DNA of 64,000 nt from Diphasiastrum complanatum. Lineage: Eukaryota; Streptophyta; Lycopodiopsida; Lycopodiales; Lycopodiaceae. A program made the translations under genes and the position numbers. The stretch lies in NCBI GenBank assembly GCA_029204225.1, contig CM055103.1, positions 42,431,368 through 42,495,367 on the forward strand, in the 5' to 3' direction. Positions 45,074 to 56,944 of the stretch are shown piece by piece; position 1 is the first letter of the stretch, and each line of letters starts with the position of its first letter. Under the pieces are notes generated by a model. The model made no database searches, was not told where the DNA came from, and worked only from the letters and a program-made list of their open reading frames with translations.

Positions 45074-48000
45074 ATGCTGAGTGAAGCCAGCCGGCTTGAT
45101 GGCACTAACTTTAGCATATGGAAATTCAAGATCAAGAACATTCTTGAAGACAAAGAATGTTGGAAGCTTGTGACAGGTGAGGAGCCTGTTCCAACATCTG
45201 AACTTGAACTTAAGGACTATATCAAGAGAGGGGAAAAGGCACACAGAATCATCAACATGTCAGTGGGGGATAATGTGATTCCTCTAATCAGGTCAGCCAA
45301 AGGGCCTGTGGATGCATGGCACATTCTTTGTGCATTGTATGAGACAGCAAGTACAACCAGGTTTCTCTACTTGAAGAACAAGTTGTATACTCTCATAATG
45401 GAGACAGGGGAGACAGTTACTGATCATCTTACTAAGATTCAGGATATTAGATATCAGCTTTCTGTACTTGGAGAGTCTATTGCTGACAAAGACTTGGTGC
45501 CAATAGTTCTGAATAGCTTGTCATATGCTTATCAGAACTTTGTGATGATGATATCAGTGAGAGAGAAGATCCCTACCTATGAAGAAGTCTATGGTCTCTT
45601 GTTACAGGAGGAGATGAGGAGAGTTAATCTCTCCAAGAGGGAAGATTTCCAGGAGCATGCCTTTGCTTCTAAGAAGAAGCAAAATCCAGCTAAGGATAAT
45701 AAGAAAGGTAAAGGCAAGAACAAAGGAACACCACAAACACTTGAGCAAGGAATGGAGAACTTGCAGATGTCAGAAGCACAACCCTCCTCGAATACTTCTT
45801 CCACACCTCGAAGGAAGGGGAATTGCAATTACTGTGGTAAATATGGACACTTTGCTTTTGAGTGCAGGAAGAAGCTTGCAGACCAAAAGAAGGGCACAAA
45901 GAAGCAAGGAGGAAATGTTGTTGAGAGTGTTGCAAGAGAGGAGCAGAGTGACATAAGGCAAGCTAAGTTATTCTCTGTTGCATTGGCTTCACAAGCTACA
46001 ACAGGTGGTTGGTACATTGACTCAGGTGCTTCAAAGCACATGACCCCTCATAGGGATTGGTTTGATACCTTTGTGGGGATTAGTGATGGACAAGAGGTGT
46101 GCCTAAGTGACAACTCAACACACAAGGTCAAGGGAAAGGGCACAGTACCTGTAAAGCTTCCATCAGGAGAAGTCAAAGTCATTAAGAATGTCTTATATGT
46201 ACCAGGACTTGCTAAAAATCTTCTTTCAGTAGGAGCTATCACTCAACAAAATATGAAAGTAAAATTTGATGCTACTTCTTGTCTTGTGTTGGACTTGAGT
46301 GATAATATGAAGGTTGTGGCCAAAGGATTGCAGGAAGATAATCTATACAGGTTATACACTTCTATCCCTAGTCAGCATGCTTATACAGCAAAAGGAGGGG
46401 ATGTGGATAGGTTGTGGCATGAGAGGTATGGACATCTTGGCTACCAAAGCATGCAGGTGTTGAACCAGCATCATATGGTGGAGGGGCTTCCAGTTGTTAA
46501 GCCAAGCTCTTCAGTTTGCGAGGCTTGCGCTATGGGAAAACAGCAAAGACATAAGTTTCCCAAGGAAAATACCACCAGGGCAGCAGGCATACTTGACTTG
46601 ATACATTTAGATTTGTGGGGGCCAACCTAAACAAAATCTGCAAGGGGGGCATATTACTTTATGACCTTTATTGATGACTTCTCACGCAAGATTTGGATTT
46701 ATTTCTTGAAGTTAAAATCTGAAGCATTCAAGTACTTCCTGCATTTCAAAGCTTTGGTAGAAGAACATTCAGGAAAGAAGATAAAGATGCTCAGGTCAGA
46801 CGGTGGTGGAGAGTTCATTAAGACAGAATTTGTGGAATTCTGCAAGGCCAATGGGATCAAATGGCAGCTTACAGCTCCTCATACCCCTCAGCAAAACGGC
46901 GTAGCAGAGAGAAAGAACCGAACTATTGTGGAGTGTGCAAGGTGCATGCTCAAGGCAAAGGGGTTGCCCAACTCTTTTTGGGGCGAGGCAATGCACACAG
47001 CAGTGTTTCTGTTGAATAGAAGTCCAACAAAAGTTGTGGAAGGCAAGACTCCAGAAGAGGCATTTAGCGGCATTAAGCCCAAGGTAGGCGCTTTGCGAGT
47101 GTTTGGTTGTACGGCCTATGCCCATATTCCCAAGGATAACAGGAAGAAGCTGGATGCAAAATCAGCAAAGAGTATTTTCTTGGGATACAGTGAAGAAAGC
47201 AAAGCTTACAGACTTTACGATCTTACTAGCAAGAAGAGGATCATAAGTCGAGATGTGATCTTTGAAGAAGATCAAACGCCTCCTATAGAGGAACTTGAGA
47301 TGGAGGATGGTACAAGTGAATTTGTGCCAATACTTGATGACCCACATCCATATATTGGGGAGCCTCAGGATGATCATATGAGTGATCAAGAGGAAGAATC
47401 CGAGGAGGCTAGGAAGCGGAAGGAAAGGGGCAAATCTGTTGAGTCCTATTCACCGTCTTCATCACCAACTGCAAGGAAGAAGTTTCCCAAGTGGTATTGG
47501 CAAACTGTGCAGGATGGTTTGATATTGGATGAGGGAGAGAGCAGCAATCCATGGGCTAGGAGGTCTCAAAGGCAAGCCCAGCAGCATGAACACCAGGAGA
47601 CAAACTATGCACTTATGACTACTATTTTGGATTCACAAGATCCACATACATTCGTTGAGGTAGCAAATGAGAAGGTATGGCAACATGCTATGCAAGAGGA
47701 GTACGACTCCATTCTCAAGAATGATACATGGGATTTGGTGAAGTTACCAAAAGGGAAGCATTCCTATTGGCTGTAAGTGGGTCTACAGGACCAAATACAA
47801 ATCTGATGGGAGCATCGAAAAGCATAAGGCAAGGCTGGTTGCTAAAGGCTATGCACAGAAGGAGGGCTTGGACTATGATGAGACGTTTGCACCGGTAGCT
47901 AAGATGACGTCTATCAGGTTGGTTTTAGCATTGGCTGCATTTTTTGGTTGGGAGGTCCATCATATGGACGTGAAGAGTGCTTTTCTTAATGGACAGTTGG

Positions 48001-49190
48001 CTGAAGAAGTCTACATGGAACAGCCACAAGGTTTTGAGGCTAAGGGCAAGGAAAGTATGGTATGCAGGCTTAAGAAGGCCTTATACGGTTTGAAGCAGGC
48101 AGCCAGGGCCTGTTATAGTCGTATTGACGACTATTTTGCCAAGGAGCAATTCATAAAGAGTCAGTCGGATTGCAACCTGTTCGTGAAGGAGGAAGATGGG
48201 AACATTGTTTTGATAGTTCTCTATGTGGATGACTTGGTCATCACGGGTAACAATGGGCAGCTTATTGAAAAGGTGAAGGCCTATTTATCAAATGAGTTCG
48301 AGATGAAGGATTTGGGCTTAATCCACTATTGTCTTGGTTTGGAGGTTTGGAAAAAGGAAAACTGTGTGTTTATTTCCCAAGCCAACTATGCATGTGAAGT
48401 TTTGAACAGGTTCAACATGCAGGATTGCAAACCCGTTTCCACGCCCATTGATACCAGTAGTAAGCCATCCAGAGATGATGGCACTCCTTTTGTGGACGAG
48501 ACTCTTTATAGGCAACTTGTGGGTAGCCTGATTTATCTCACCACTACGAGACCAGACATTTCCTATGCGGTTGGTGTAGCAAGCCAGTTCATGAGTTCTC
48601 CAACTGAAGCACATTGGAAAGCAGCCAAGAGGGTTTTGAGGTATGTCAAAGGGACAACCTGCTATGGGACTGAGTACACAGATGACGGAAAGCTTCAGCT
48701 TGGAGGCTTTACTGATTCGGATTGGGCAGGTGATAGGGATGATCGAAAGTCGACCACAGGTTACACTTTTAACCTTGGTTCAGGGGCCATTTCTTGGTGT
48801 AGCAAGAAACAGCCCACAGTTACCTTATCATCAACAGAGGCTGAGTACAGGGCAGCGGCAAAAGCTACCTCTGAGGCAATATGGCTCAGGAGACTTCTTG
48901 GGGAGGTGCAGATTCCACAAGATGGTCCTACTATTCTTCAGTGTGACAGCCAGAGTTGCATCCAACTTGCCAAAAATCCTGTGTACCATGCTCGTACGAA
49001 GCATATTGAGGTGGATCAACACTTCTTACGAGAGAAGATACAAAGTGGAGAAATTCAGCTCGAGTACTGTGATACCAACGAACAAGCAGCAGATATCTTT
49101 ACTAAGGCACTTAGTAGAGAAAAATTTGAAAAGTTTCGTAGCATGCTAGGTGTTGGTATGAACAGAATAGCCATTGAGGGGGGGTGTTGA
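45074..49190 (+). pseudogene. Copia-2 gag-pol polyprotein (two lesions)
   Basis: ATG 45074 (MLSEASRLDGTNFSIWKFKI) starts gag, with CCHC knuckle CNYCGKYGHFAFEC at residues 251-264. The protease has WYIDSGASKHMT (active D at residue 316). The integrase has the RLWHERYGHLG / CEACAMGK zinc site and core motifs FIDDFSRKIW, LRSDGGGEF and PQQNGVAERKNR. The RT has HHMDVKSAFLNGQL and LYVDDLVITG (YVDD 48222-48233). RNase H has TDSDWAGDRDDRKSTTGY and SSTEAEYRA, ending ADIFTKAL. The lesions are TAA at 46628-46630, where related elements have Gln, and one extra base at about 47760-47764. The stop TGA overlaps the first bases of the 3' LTR. The order protease-integrase-RT-RNase H defines Ty1/copia. Confidence 0.95.
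49173..49184 (+). promoter_or_regulatory. Copia-2 polypurine tract
   Basis: ATTGAGGGGGGG directly before the 3' LTR, the primer for plus-strand synthesis. Confidence 0.85.
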
Positions 49191-49574
49191 AATAAATGCC
49201 TATTTTTCCCCTTAAGGCTTGTATACTTGTAACTTGTAAGTTGTGCATAAGACATGGGGGTAAAACATTTATGTACATAGTACACCCCACTAGTGCTAAT
49301 TAGGCAAGTAAATCAAGTAGGTTAAGGACCCATGTGGGTTCTAGAGCTAGAATTAGCAAGACACCACCTCTATACATAACATGCTATATGTAGCCCAAAC
49401 TTTGGAGGGGTTTCCACACCCTACTACACTTTGAATATTCATTCATGTTGTGTGAGCTTTGAAGTCCTCTCTCTCTTGCTTTTGTGTTCTACTCCATAGC
49501 TGGTTTTCTGAAGCTTTCATAGTGTGCTTACTATGCTGTTATGATACTCCATAGCTAGGCCTTGGAATTTGACA
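49185..49574 (+). repeat. Copia-2 3' LTR
   Basis: 390 bp, the same ends as the 5' LTR, followed by GCACA (49575-49579). Confidence 0.95.
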
Positions 49575-50612
49575 GCACACACTTCAGTTACATCTTTTGT
49601 GAGCAGTTGATTAACTCACTCCTACGCCTCTCACTTGGTCACATAACCCTGTCTTCTAAAGTTCCACGCTCCTCTTCTACTCTCAAACGTATCCCTTTTA
49701 CACACTCCGGACTCGCAAACTACACCACAACCTTGTAACAATTACTTACTAACTTCCCTTTCACGGCATCAGTTGACCAACAAGCTACTTTCCTCTCTAA
49801 ATCCTTCTTAACTGCGGCGTCCTCATCTTTCCCCACCAAGACGATATCATCTCATAGACGTGTTCACAACCGCTAGTATGACGCAGAATGCTACTCTCTT
49901 CACAATCATGTGGTATATGCCAGATTACACTCCCCTGCAACACTCAAACAACACCAAGAAAAATATCATAGAGCCACCAGAACAAAGAAGATAACATACC
50001 TACGATCACTTTGCCAAAGGTTGATCAACTCTTTAGATTCCCCTTCCTCCACCTTGTTCTGGAAACATTTCACCATATTTTCTTCGACTTTGGCCCCCAT
50101 AGCAACCGAATCCTGGATCGAATATGCCACGAAACTTTATACCCTGGACTCCCCTCCTACCTTACTCTCACCACGACTTACCCACTGCACACTTTTTACT
50201 CCACAAATGGTTGAAAATGCCATTAAACATGCCAAACTTCATAAAGCCACTAACTATGATTCTCTAAACGTAGATTTTCTAAAACTTGTAGCACACCTTA
50301 TCTCTTCCTATATTGCTCACGCTTTTAAACACTGCTGTGACCTCTGGTTTTCCTACCACATGGTGTACTAATATCCTTCATCCCATCCTCAAGGCAGGTG
50401 ATCCCATGAATGTAGAAAACTACCGCACTATTATGGTCACACTTTGTCTGAGATTTATGGTTCCATATTACAGACGGTTACTGGATCTTTTGCTGAGACT
50501 GAAGATTTACATGCTATGGGTCAGGCTGGGTTCAGACCAGGATACCCTACCTTAGAACAGATTTTCATTTTGAGATGCATCATTGAGGAGGCACGACATC
50601 AGAGACAAAGAG
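49575..50612 (+). pseudogene. LINE-J ORF2, endonuclease end and RT start
   Basis: Frames read ARLHSPATLKQHQEKYHR, SLCQRLINSLDSPSSTLFWK, VENAIKHAKLHKATNYDSL, FPTTWCTNILHPILKAGDPM and LHAMGQAGFRPGYPTLEQIF, matching LINE-D. It is broken by shifts and stops and ends at EEARHQRQRV against the copia-3 LTR. Confidence 0.75.
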
Positions 50613-51114
50613 TGCAGGAAATAGAAGCCTAAGGATCCAGAATCTTAACTATTCAATCACACAAAGCATTCTCAAAAGAAAGAGAGAGATGGCTAGAAAC
50701 CCTCTTGTAGAAGCTCGTGGACAGCCAAGGAGAATAGTCAGTATTGCTTACAAAAGTGTCTTATACAAATGGGATGCACACATATATATAGTCCAAGATG
50801 ACTATCTAACTTCATGACTATTGGCTATCCAACTACTTGACTATTGGCTTTCCAACTACTTGACTATTGACTATCCAACTTTCTATAAGTTACATAGAAA
50901 GAATAAGGTACCTCCAATATGTCAAGTTGGGGTACTTAATGTCACAATTAGGCCTAGTGGACCCATGAGTCCCTACCAAGTTAATTTCATACTAACTTAG
51001 CTAACTCTAAGTTTAGTAGGCCTAATATAATAAATGACCATGGTCACACAACTCTCAACCTTTTGGGTCAAAGTAACCTATGGTAATGTAAGCAATTCCA
51101 TTTACATTCCAACA
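50613..51114 (-). repeat. Copia-3 3' LTR
   Basis: 502 bp, TGTTGGAATGTAAATGG to ATTTCCTGCA on the minus strand, with TG/CA ends. Preceded on the minus strand by CCATTTAAGGAGGG (51115-51128), a polypurine tract. Confidence 0.75.
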
Positions 51115-51463
51115 CCCTCCTTAAATGGAAATGCATAACATAACATGAAGTAACTTCTCGAAAGAGAAAAATGCAACTTGTTGTCCGAACTTCATGTCAC
51201 CAAATAAACTTCGCACCGAAGTAGTCGAAATCTCATCCCCAATCATGTCCAACATATAAAAGGAAAAGAATGCGTAATAATGAAGCATCAAGTCGAAGGG
51301 TGAGGATTTGCATGCTCCATCTGAAGTAGGGAACCAACATAAACTCGGCAATAAGTCGAAACATGGACTTGTAATCCATCATAGGCTCCCACATTATTCG
51401 AAAATACTTCTTATCATAAGGACAATAAAAAAGAGTACCAAACTCTTTTGACATCACATGATT

Positions 51464-52750
51464 TTAAAGAGGCATGTGCCTTCCTTTCGTAGTGCTGTCC
51501 TGCAAAGTCTCCAATAGCCGACAAGGAACTGTTATGGGCTGTTCAACACTTTGCTGCCCAAAGTGTTCCCAGCATGGACCATGTTGTCCATAATCTTCCG
51601 CAGGCTGTTCCTGAAGCATAATGGACTGCTCATGATGTAAAATGGGCTGTAAATGACCAAAAGAAGATGACTGAACCTGCTGTCCAACATCTTCCTCATA
51701 AAAATTTAGCACACTATCAAGAGATGCATCAACGATGGCGTCATCAAAGCTGTCCCTCGAAGAGGCATGGGATGACATAGAGGATTTTTCAAATAATGAA
51801 AAATTCTCTCCAAACAAATGCTCACTCTTAACACTTTGAACAAAAGTACTAATTGACACATGTTGACTCCCTCCTTGAGTAGTACAAATAGGTTCCAAAG
51901 AGTGCTTGAATGTTTCAGCCTTTGCTAAAACATCAAATTGAAAAGGTTTCGCATGAGACTTTTCACTAATGCATCCATGATATGCATTAACTTGCGGTGA
52001 CTTGAAAAAAGAAGATTGTTTCAGCATCTGCTCAATGGAACATTGTTAAGAGATGAAGATTCCAACCCCATGTGGAAGATCAACAAGAACCCAAGTGTCG
52101 TTCTTCATGAGTGAGTTGTACTCCTCTTGCATCGCATCCTCCCAACATTTTACTCCTCTGGCCTGCTCATAAAAAACAAGTTCTACTGCACCATCCTCAA
52201 CAGAAGTTAGAGCAAAATCAGAAAAATCAGCAAATTCTACTGATTTAGTAGAGGCACGAGTCTTCCCTTCATAGAAATGATCCACTTTGCTGTCCTGCAA
52301 AGTCTACAACAACCATTTAGGGACTGGTTTGGGCTGTCCAACAGTCTTACCTTTGTCAACACTTTGCTGTCCAAAGTGTTCCGAACTTGGACCTTGTTGT
52401 CCAATCTTTTCCGAACTTGGACCTTGTTGTCCAATGTCTTCAACAGGCTGCTCTTCACCATAAATAGGTTCTTCTTGATGAACTATGGGCTGCAAAATTG
52501 AAGAAGTAGTGGGCTGTCCACTAGAAGTTGATGGCAGTCCCTTATCTTCATAATTAGATGGCAAAACCAATCTGGAAATATTTCAAGAATGCATCATGGG
52601 GGAAGTCTCCTTTCATGACATGAGTGGGCGCAAGATCATAGGAGGTCTTTTCATCAAAATGAACATCACGACTTATTATGATTTTATTAGTATCCATATT
52701 AAACAACCTATAGCCCTTGCTTTCGCTACTATAGCCAACAAATATGCATT
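51464..52750 (-). pseudogene. Copia-3 pol remnant with duplicated linker
   Basis: The minus strand reads VKCIFVGYSSESKGYRLF and IIISRDVHFDEK (integrase end, near 52690), a Gln/Pro/Ser-rich linker with repeated GQQGPSSE words (near 52400), and CWEDAMQEEYNSLMKNDTWV (start of the RT domain, near 52110). A second linker copy follows at 51490-51660 with GQHGPCWEHFGQQSVEQP. The RT catalytic region and RNase H are missing. Confidence 0.7.
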
Positions 52751-52756
52751 TAACTC

Positions 52757-53069
52757 ACCTTTTTGGAGTATCAGGATCCCAGATGTGTCGGCCTTTTATT
52801 AGCGAGAGATGCTTACGTTGAGAGCCTCTTTGATACCTTTGGAGGGTACTACTGATTATGGCCAGCATCTTATCACTAGCTTCTTTCAAAAGCGTGAGCG
52901 CGATGACCTGTCAAATGATGAGGCGGTCATACCGGTGAGGGCGAAGGCCCAACATGTTCAGCCACCACCTCCTGCCACATCTATACGAGCCACCAGAGCT
53001 GCCAGAGCTCCTCAACACCAACCACGGATCACAACTTCTATGGATATCAGACGCTTTTTTCGAGATTGA
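52757..53069 (+). pseudogene. LINE-J ORF2 C-terminal end
   Basis: Reads FLEYQDPRCVGLLL, then after a one-base shift REMLTLRASLIPLEGT, HLITSFFQKRERDDLSND and ITTSMDIRRFFRD to a stop at 53067-53069. It corresponds to the tail of LINE-D ORF2. Confidence 0.75.
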
Positions 53070-53330
53070 TATTATATTCTTTTCCTCAGCAGAGCAGGTG
53101 GTTTAGCTCTAGCACCTATACCCTCTTCAGAGCTGGAGGTTAAGCTCTTACATGCTTTTTATGATTCTATGTCTGATGTGTCTTCTGACTAGCTAGAGAG
53201 AGTTCTATATTGTTTTCTCACTTAGATTAGCGATTTTTTATGTTGTCCGACACGGACAGTGCTCCTACGAGAAATGTACTTATTTCTTGTCTTATGTGCC
53301 CTTGGGCACCCAACAGACATTAATATAATT

Positions 53331-53351
53331 TCTTCTTCTTCTTCTTCTTCT

Positions 53352-53412
<61 letters not shown>
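53331..53412. repeat. (TTC)n(TC)n tail of LINE-J
   Basis: Follows the 3' end GACATTAATATAATTTC. It starts as TTC repeats and becomes a pure TC tract. Confidence 0.9.
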
Positions 53413-53413
<1 letters not shown>

Positions 53414-55620
53414 AAGTCTGTCCTTGCCATCACCTCTTGTTGCTATCATCACAACTCCTTGTTTCCTTGAAAAGCCCCCCTTTCTTGGTAGCACTACCGC
53501 CATAGCACCAAGAAACTAGGAAATCATTGCACCAACCCCCTATTTTTGCTCTTCCTTGTTTAAAAATCCTATGGCATTATCATTACTACTTTTTTCCAAA
53601 TAATAAATTAATCAGTATGTGCCTATCAAACTTTTCCATTGTCCATCATTGTGTTGTCAACTACTTTCCACCATTGTGATTTTTATTGAGCTCCTCCGAT
53701 AACATGGCAGGAACTGAGATCTAATCCCCTACCATCAGCCCAACATGGTACAATATGAAGAAAAAGCTAGAACAACTCCTCAAGCAAATAGATTTGATGA
53801 AGCTAAGTCTTACAAAAACCTATAAGATCATCACACCCAATATACATGACGAACGCACTGTCACTAACCATCCATAGAGTCACTATCGACTCACCCCTAT
53901 GCATTGGAGTTAATGGCACCTTCATGCTTGGTTAAGCCTCCAACGATAACCACTGTCCCATACAACTAAGCATTGCTCTCAGATCTCCTTAGCACACATC
54001 TCCTAGCCTAGAGATACATCCTGGCTCTCCACGTGCTCTCAGGTAGACTCCTTGATCGCCAAGGGCTCCCCCACCTCTATAAATAAATAGTACCCACTTC
54101 TTTCTCTCTCAAGTGTCCTCATCAACCGACTTACCCTTCCCACGAAACAAATATTCATAAACCATACAGTTTCTTAACTATCGGTGTCATGTATCTATGA
54201 CCTTTTTTGGATCCAGAGGTACAACAATAGTAATCAAATCTTCCAATACTACTAGTACACCTTCTAGAACAGCGTTATCCTTTCCACCAAGTCATTCCTT
54301 TGAATGGCTTACATGGAAGACAGGATGAACTATAGTTCCAAGAGGTAGATTATTAGAAGCCCCATCGTCAAATCCGGTCATTGCTAAGACACAATCAAGT
54401 GACGAACACTACGTTACCACCCATCCATAGAGGTACTTCCACCTCTCCCCTGTGCTTTAGACATTTTTTACTCACAAATTGGCAAAACTTTGGACGGCCA
54501 TAACTTGATCTACAGTGCACCAAATTGGTCGCTGCAGAGCAGAATACAGAGGGAGGACATGTTTCCGAGATGACAGCCACGTCAACCTACCACCTCAACT
54601 TCACACATCTGAGAACAGAACTACCAAAAATTTTGCAGGAGGCCACACTTTTTCAAGGAAGTTTCATGAAAAATCACGAAAACACCATGCACACATCAAA
54701 GGAAAAATCTACCAATAGTCTCTAACAGTCCATTAGACTTCCGTGAAGCCTTCAATCTGGTCCAGAGATGCAGTATAGAGAATGAAGATTTTCTACCTTG
54801 TGGGAGGGCACTAGCTACAAATTTCATGGAGACAGAGCACAAGCCTCCGGCAACCAATTTGTAGGTCTGATAGCTTGTCGGGAAAGCCAAGATGAATACA
54901 AATTAGGCTGGATTGACTCCATCCCTGATCCTCTTGCGGATTTGTGGCAATAAATCCCCCAAGAAGCATGAAGAAAGGCAATTTTCAGCCCTTTTTGGGC
55001 CTCCTACACCTTCTAGTCTTTGAAATCTCTGCTCTAACATCTTGGACAGCTTCAAAAGACATTGATTAACCCTCATGCAAGGTCTACAAGGTTATTTACA
55101 GCAATATGGAATCAAATCTATGAAAAAACTTGAAAAAATCATCAGTTTTGGTAATATTTCAGGTTCTTTCATTCACATAAAGCCGAATTCTACCTCATGC
55201 ATGCACATACTGATCACATGCAACACAAATTAATCACCTACAGCCATCAATTGTTCTGATTTTGCTGGATCATAGTTCTGCCTACCCATTTCTAAGCAAA
55301 TACCCTCAAAAACAAGCGAATTCAGCAATTAATGAAACCCTAACTGAAGGTACACTTGCTGGAAATTCAGATCTACCATAAGATATGAGCAATACAAGCA
55401 AAACCCTTTAAACCCGTCATAAACTAGCTAACATAGACAACAATCCATAAAACCGTAGAGAACGTCAACAAAGATGGATCTTAGCCACATGCAAGTGAAA
55501 ACACTGAGAGAACACCCACTTGGAAGCTTTCTCCCACCAGGAAGAGAAATCCGATCGATCGTCTATCAAAGATCCGATGAACAGCTTCACAACTCCCAGT
55601 TGTCCAATCTTTGTAGGCCT
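53413..55620 (-). pseudogene. Decayed LTR-retrotransposon interior
   Basis: Mostly unreadable, but the minus strand near 54290-54360 gives IVHPVFHVSHSKE, the motif at the end of Ty3/gypsy integrases. It lies inward of the primer site at 55621-55633, so it is probably the interior of the element whose 5' LTR is at 55635-56944. No intact frame. Confidence 0.5.
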
Positions 55621-55633
55621 TGCTCTGATACCA
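55621..55633 (-). promoter_or_regulatory. Primer binding site of decayed LTR element
   Basis: Minus-strand TGGTATCAGAGCA one base inside the LTR end. Confidence 0.75.
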
Positions 55634-55634
55634 C

Positions 55635-56944
55635 TGTAAGGGAAAGCTCCTCAAGATCCTGCTTACAAGACAAACACAAAGAGAACACAGTGGAGCAAAA
55701 CCACCCAACCATAGTTGCACTCTAATTCCGAAACGCGGTCCAGAATCGTGGTCCGAAACGCGGTCCAGAATCGCATTTCGGATTTTTTGTAGAAACACTC
55801 AGAAACTTGTTTTTTTTTCTGATTTTTTTTTGGGCAATATGGGTATCAGATGAAAGCTCTAATTAAGAGCATTATTTTTATGTATGTTGCCAAGCATTTC
55901 TAATACAATTCGGTCAAGTTTAGGTGCATTAATCCATGTTGGGTTCTATCAAGGATAAAAATTCAGAACTAACCTTTAGCTTGTTCGTTACGATCACAGA
56001 TGGTTCCAGTGGGACAGAGATAGAGAACTGTAGACCAATTGTACCTCGCTTTTTGCTTCAAAGGGCGCTGCCCCCCGATCCCCCCGCTAGGGGGGGCATG
56101 CCCACTGCACCCCCCCGTAGATAAAAAATGGGGTCCAAATGCGTGCCGATAAGGGCCCAATATTTATGCCCCCAACTGTATGCACATTGCACTCACATCT
56201 CCAGTGAAATGATTGCAAAAGTGATCATCATCCATAAGAGTTGATAGCCCAAACTGTAGCATTAACAATTATTGAGAACCAGAGCAAATAATAATCAAAC
56301 AGCTACTGACTTTTATCTGTTTGTGCCCTATCTACTACACTTCTGGGAGGCAAAACGCTGGTTTGACCATTGCTCCCCTAAAAAAATTTCAGCCATAAGC
56401 TATTCTTCCCAAAAAAGAATTTAAAAAAATTTGCACATTTCGCGGTTCGAAACGCGCTTCGGAGAATCGCGGTTCGAGAAACGCGAACCCAGCGAAACGC
56501 GTTTCGCTGCAACTATGCACCCAACCAATGAGAAGCCACCGATCAATCTCCAGTAGCATCACCCCCGAGCCACGGGATAGGATGCAAGTGTAGAGAGAGG
56601 AAACTGGTAATGAAAACCACACTATGGAATGGTAGGAGGGTGAGTTCCCACTAGGATATATAGGCCCTAGCCGCTCCTGAGCAGGTGCCCATGCAAGCTA
56701 GCCTAGCCTCTAGGTATATCCCCGAAAGTCCTTTTCATTACTATATTGATACTCTACACATGCATGTAGTCATCCTAACCCATGCACCAGCTCCACTAAT
56801 GTAACTAGGCCCCTGCAAGGTTATTAATTAAATTTCTTGCCTGGTTCAGAATAACGAGGTATAACCAATAATCTCGCGTACTGGAGTACTGTGTATCCAA
56901 GTCTAGGATTATTCGAATACTATATGCAGGACGTGGATGTAACA
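55635..56944 (-). repeat. 5' LTR of decayed element, interrupted by a MITE
   Basis: On the minus strand it runs TGTTACATCCACGTCC to CTTTCCCTTACA, with TG/CA ends. Without the inserted hAT-type MITE and one copy of its duplication the LTR is about 494 bp. No matching second LTR is in the window. Confidence 0.65.
55710..56517. mobile_element. hAT-type MITE, 808 bp
   Basis: Perfect 10-bp inverted ends CATAGTTGCA / TGCAACTATG, flanked by perfect 8-bp duplications CACCCAAC (55702-55709, 56518-56525), the size used by hAT transposons. Subterminal CGAAACGCGGTCC and GCGGTTCGAAACGCG words resemble those of hAT-1 and hAT-2. No transposase coding, so it is non-autonomous. Confidence 0.9.

Larger units (their letters stand above)
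44240..49574 (+). mobile_element. Copia-2, young Ty1/copia retrotransposon
   Basis: A complete 5,335-bp element with two 390-bp LTRs (5 differences), TG/CA ends, a primer site at 44630-44641, a purine tract before the 3' LTR and a perfect 5-bp duplication GCACA (44235-44239, 49575-49579). Removing it and one GCACA restores continuity of the LINE-J endonuclease sequence. gag-pol has one nonsense codon and one frameshift, so this copy is recent but disabled. Confidence 0.95.
50613..52756 (-). mobile_element. Copia-3, defective minus-strand copia element
   Basis: It has an LTR at 50613-51114, a polypurine tract and a coding remnant that keeps the integrase C-terminus and a linker but no RT palm. 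There is no 5' LTR: the element is cut at about 52756, where LINE-J resumes at FLEYQDPRCVGLLL. Confidence 0.75.
42804..53412 (+). mobile_element. LINE-J, plus-strand LINE split by two copia elements
   Basis: LINE sequence occurs at 42804-44239 (ORF1, UAG, endonuclease start), 49575-50612 (endonuclease end and RT) and 52757-53412 (end of ORF2, 3' UTR, hairpin GTGCCC-TT-GGGCAC near 53289-53302, CT-rich tail). Copia-2 sits in the first gap. Copia-3 sits in the second, where about 1.4 kb of LINE sequence is also missing. The ORF1 N-terminus is absent because hAT-2 sequence abuts. Confidence 0.8.
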
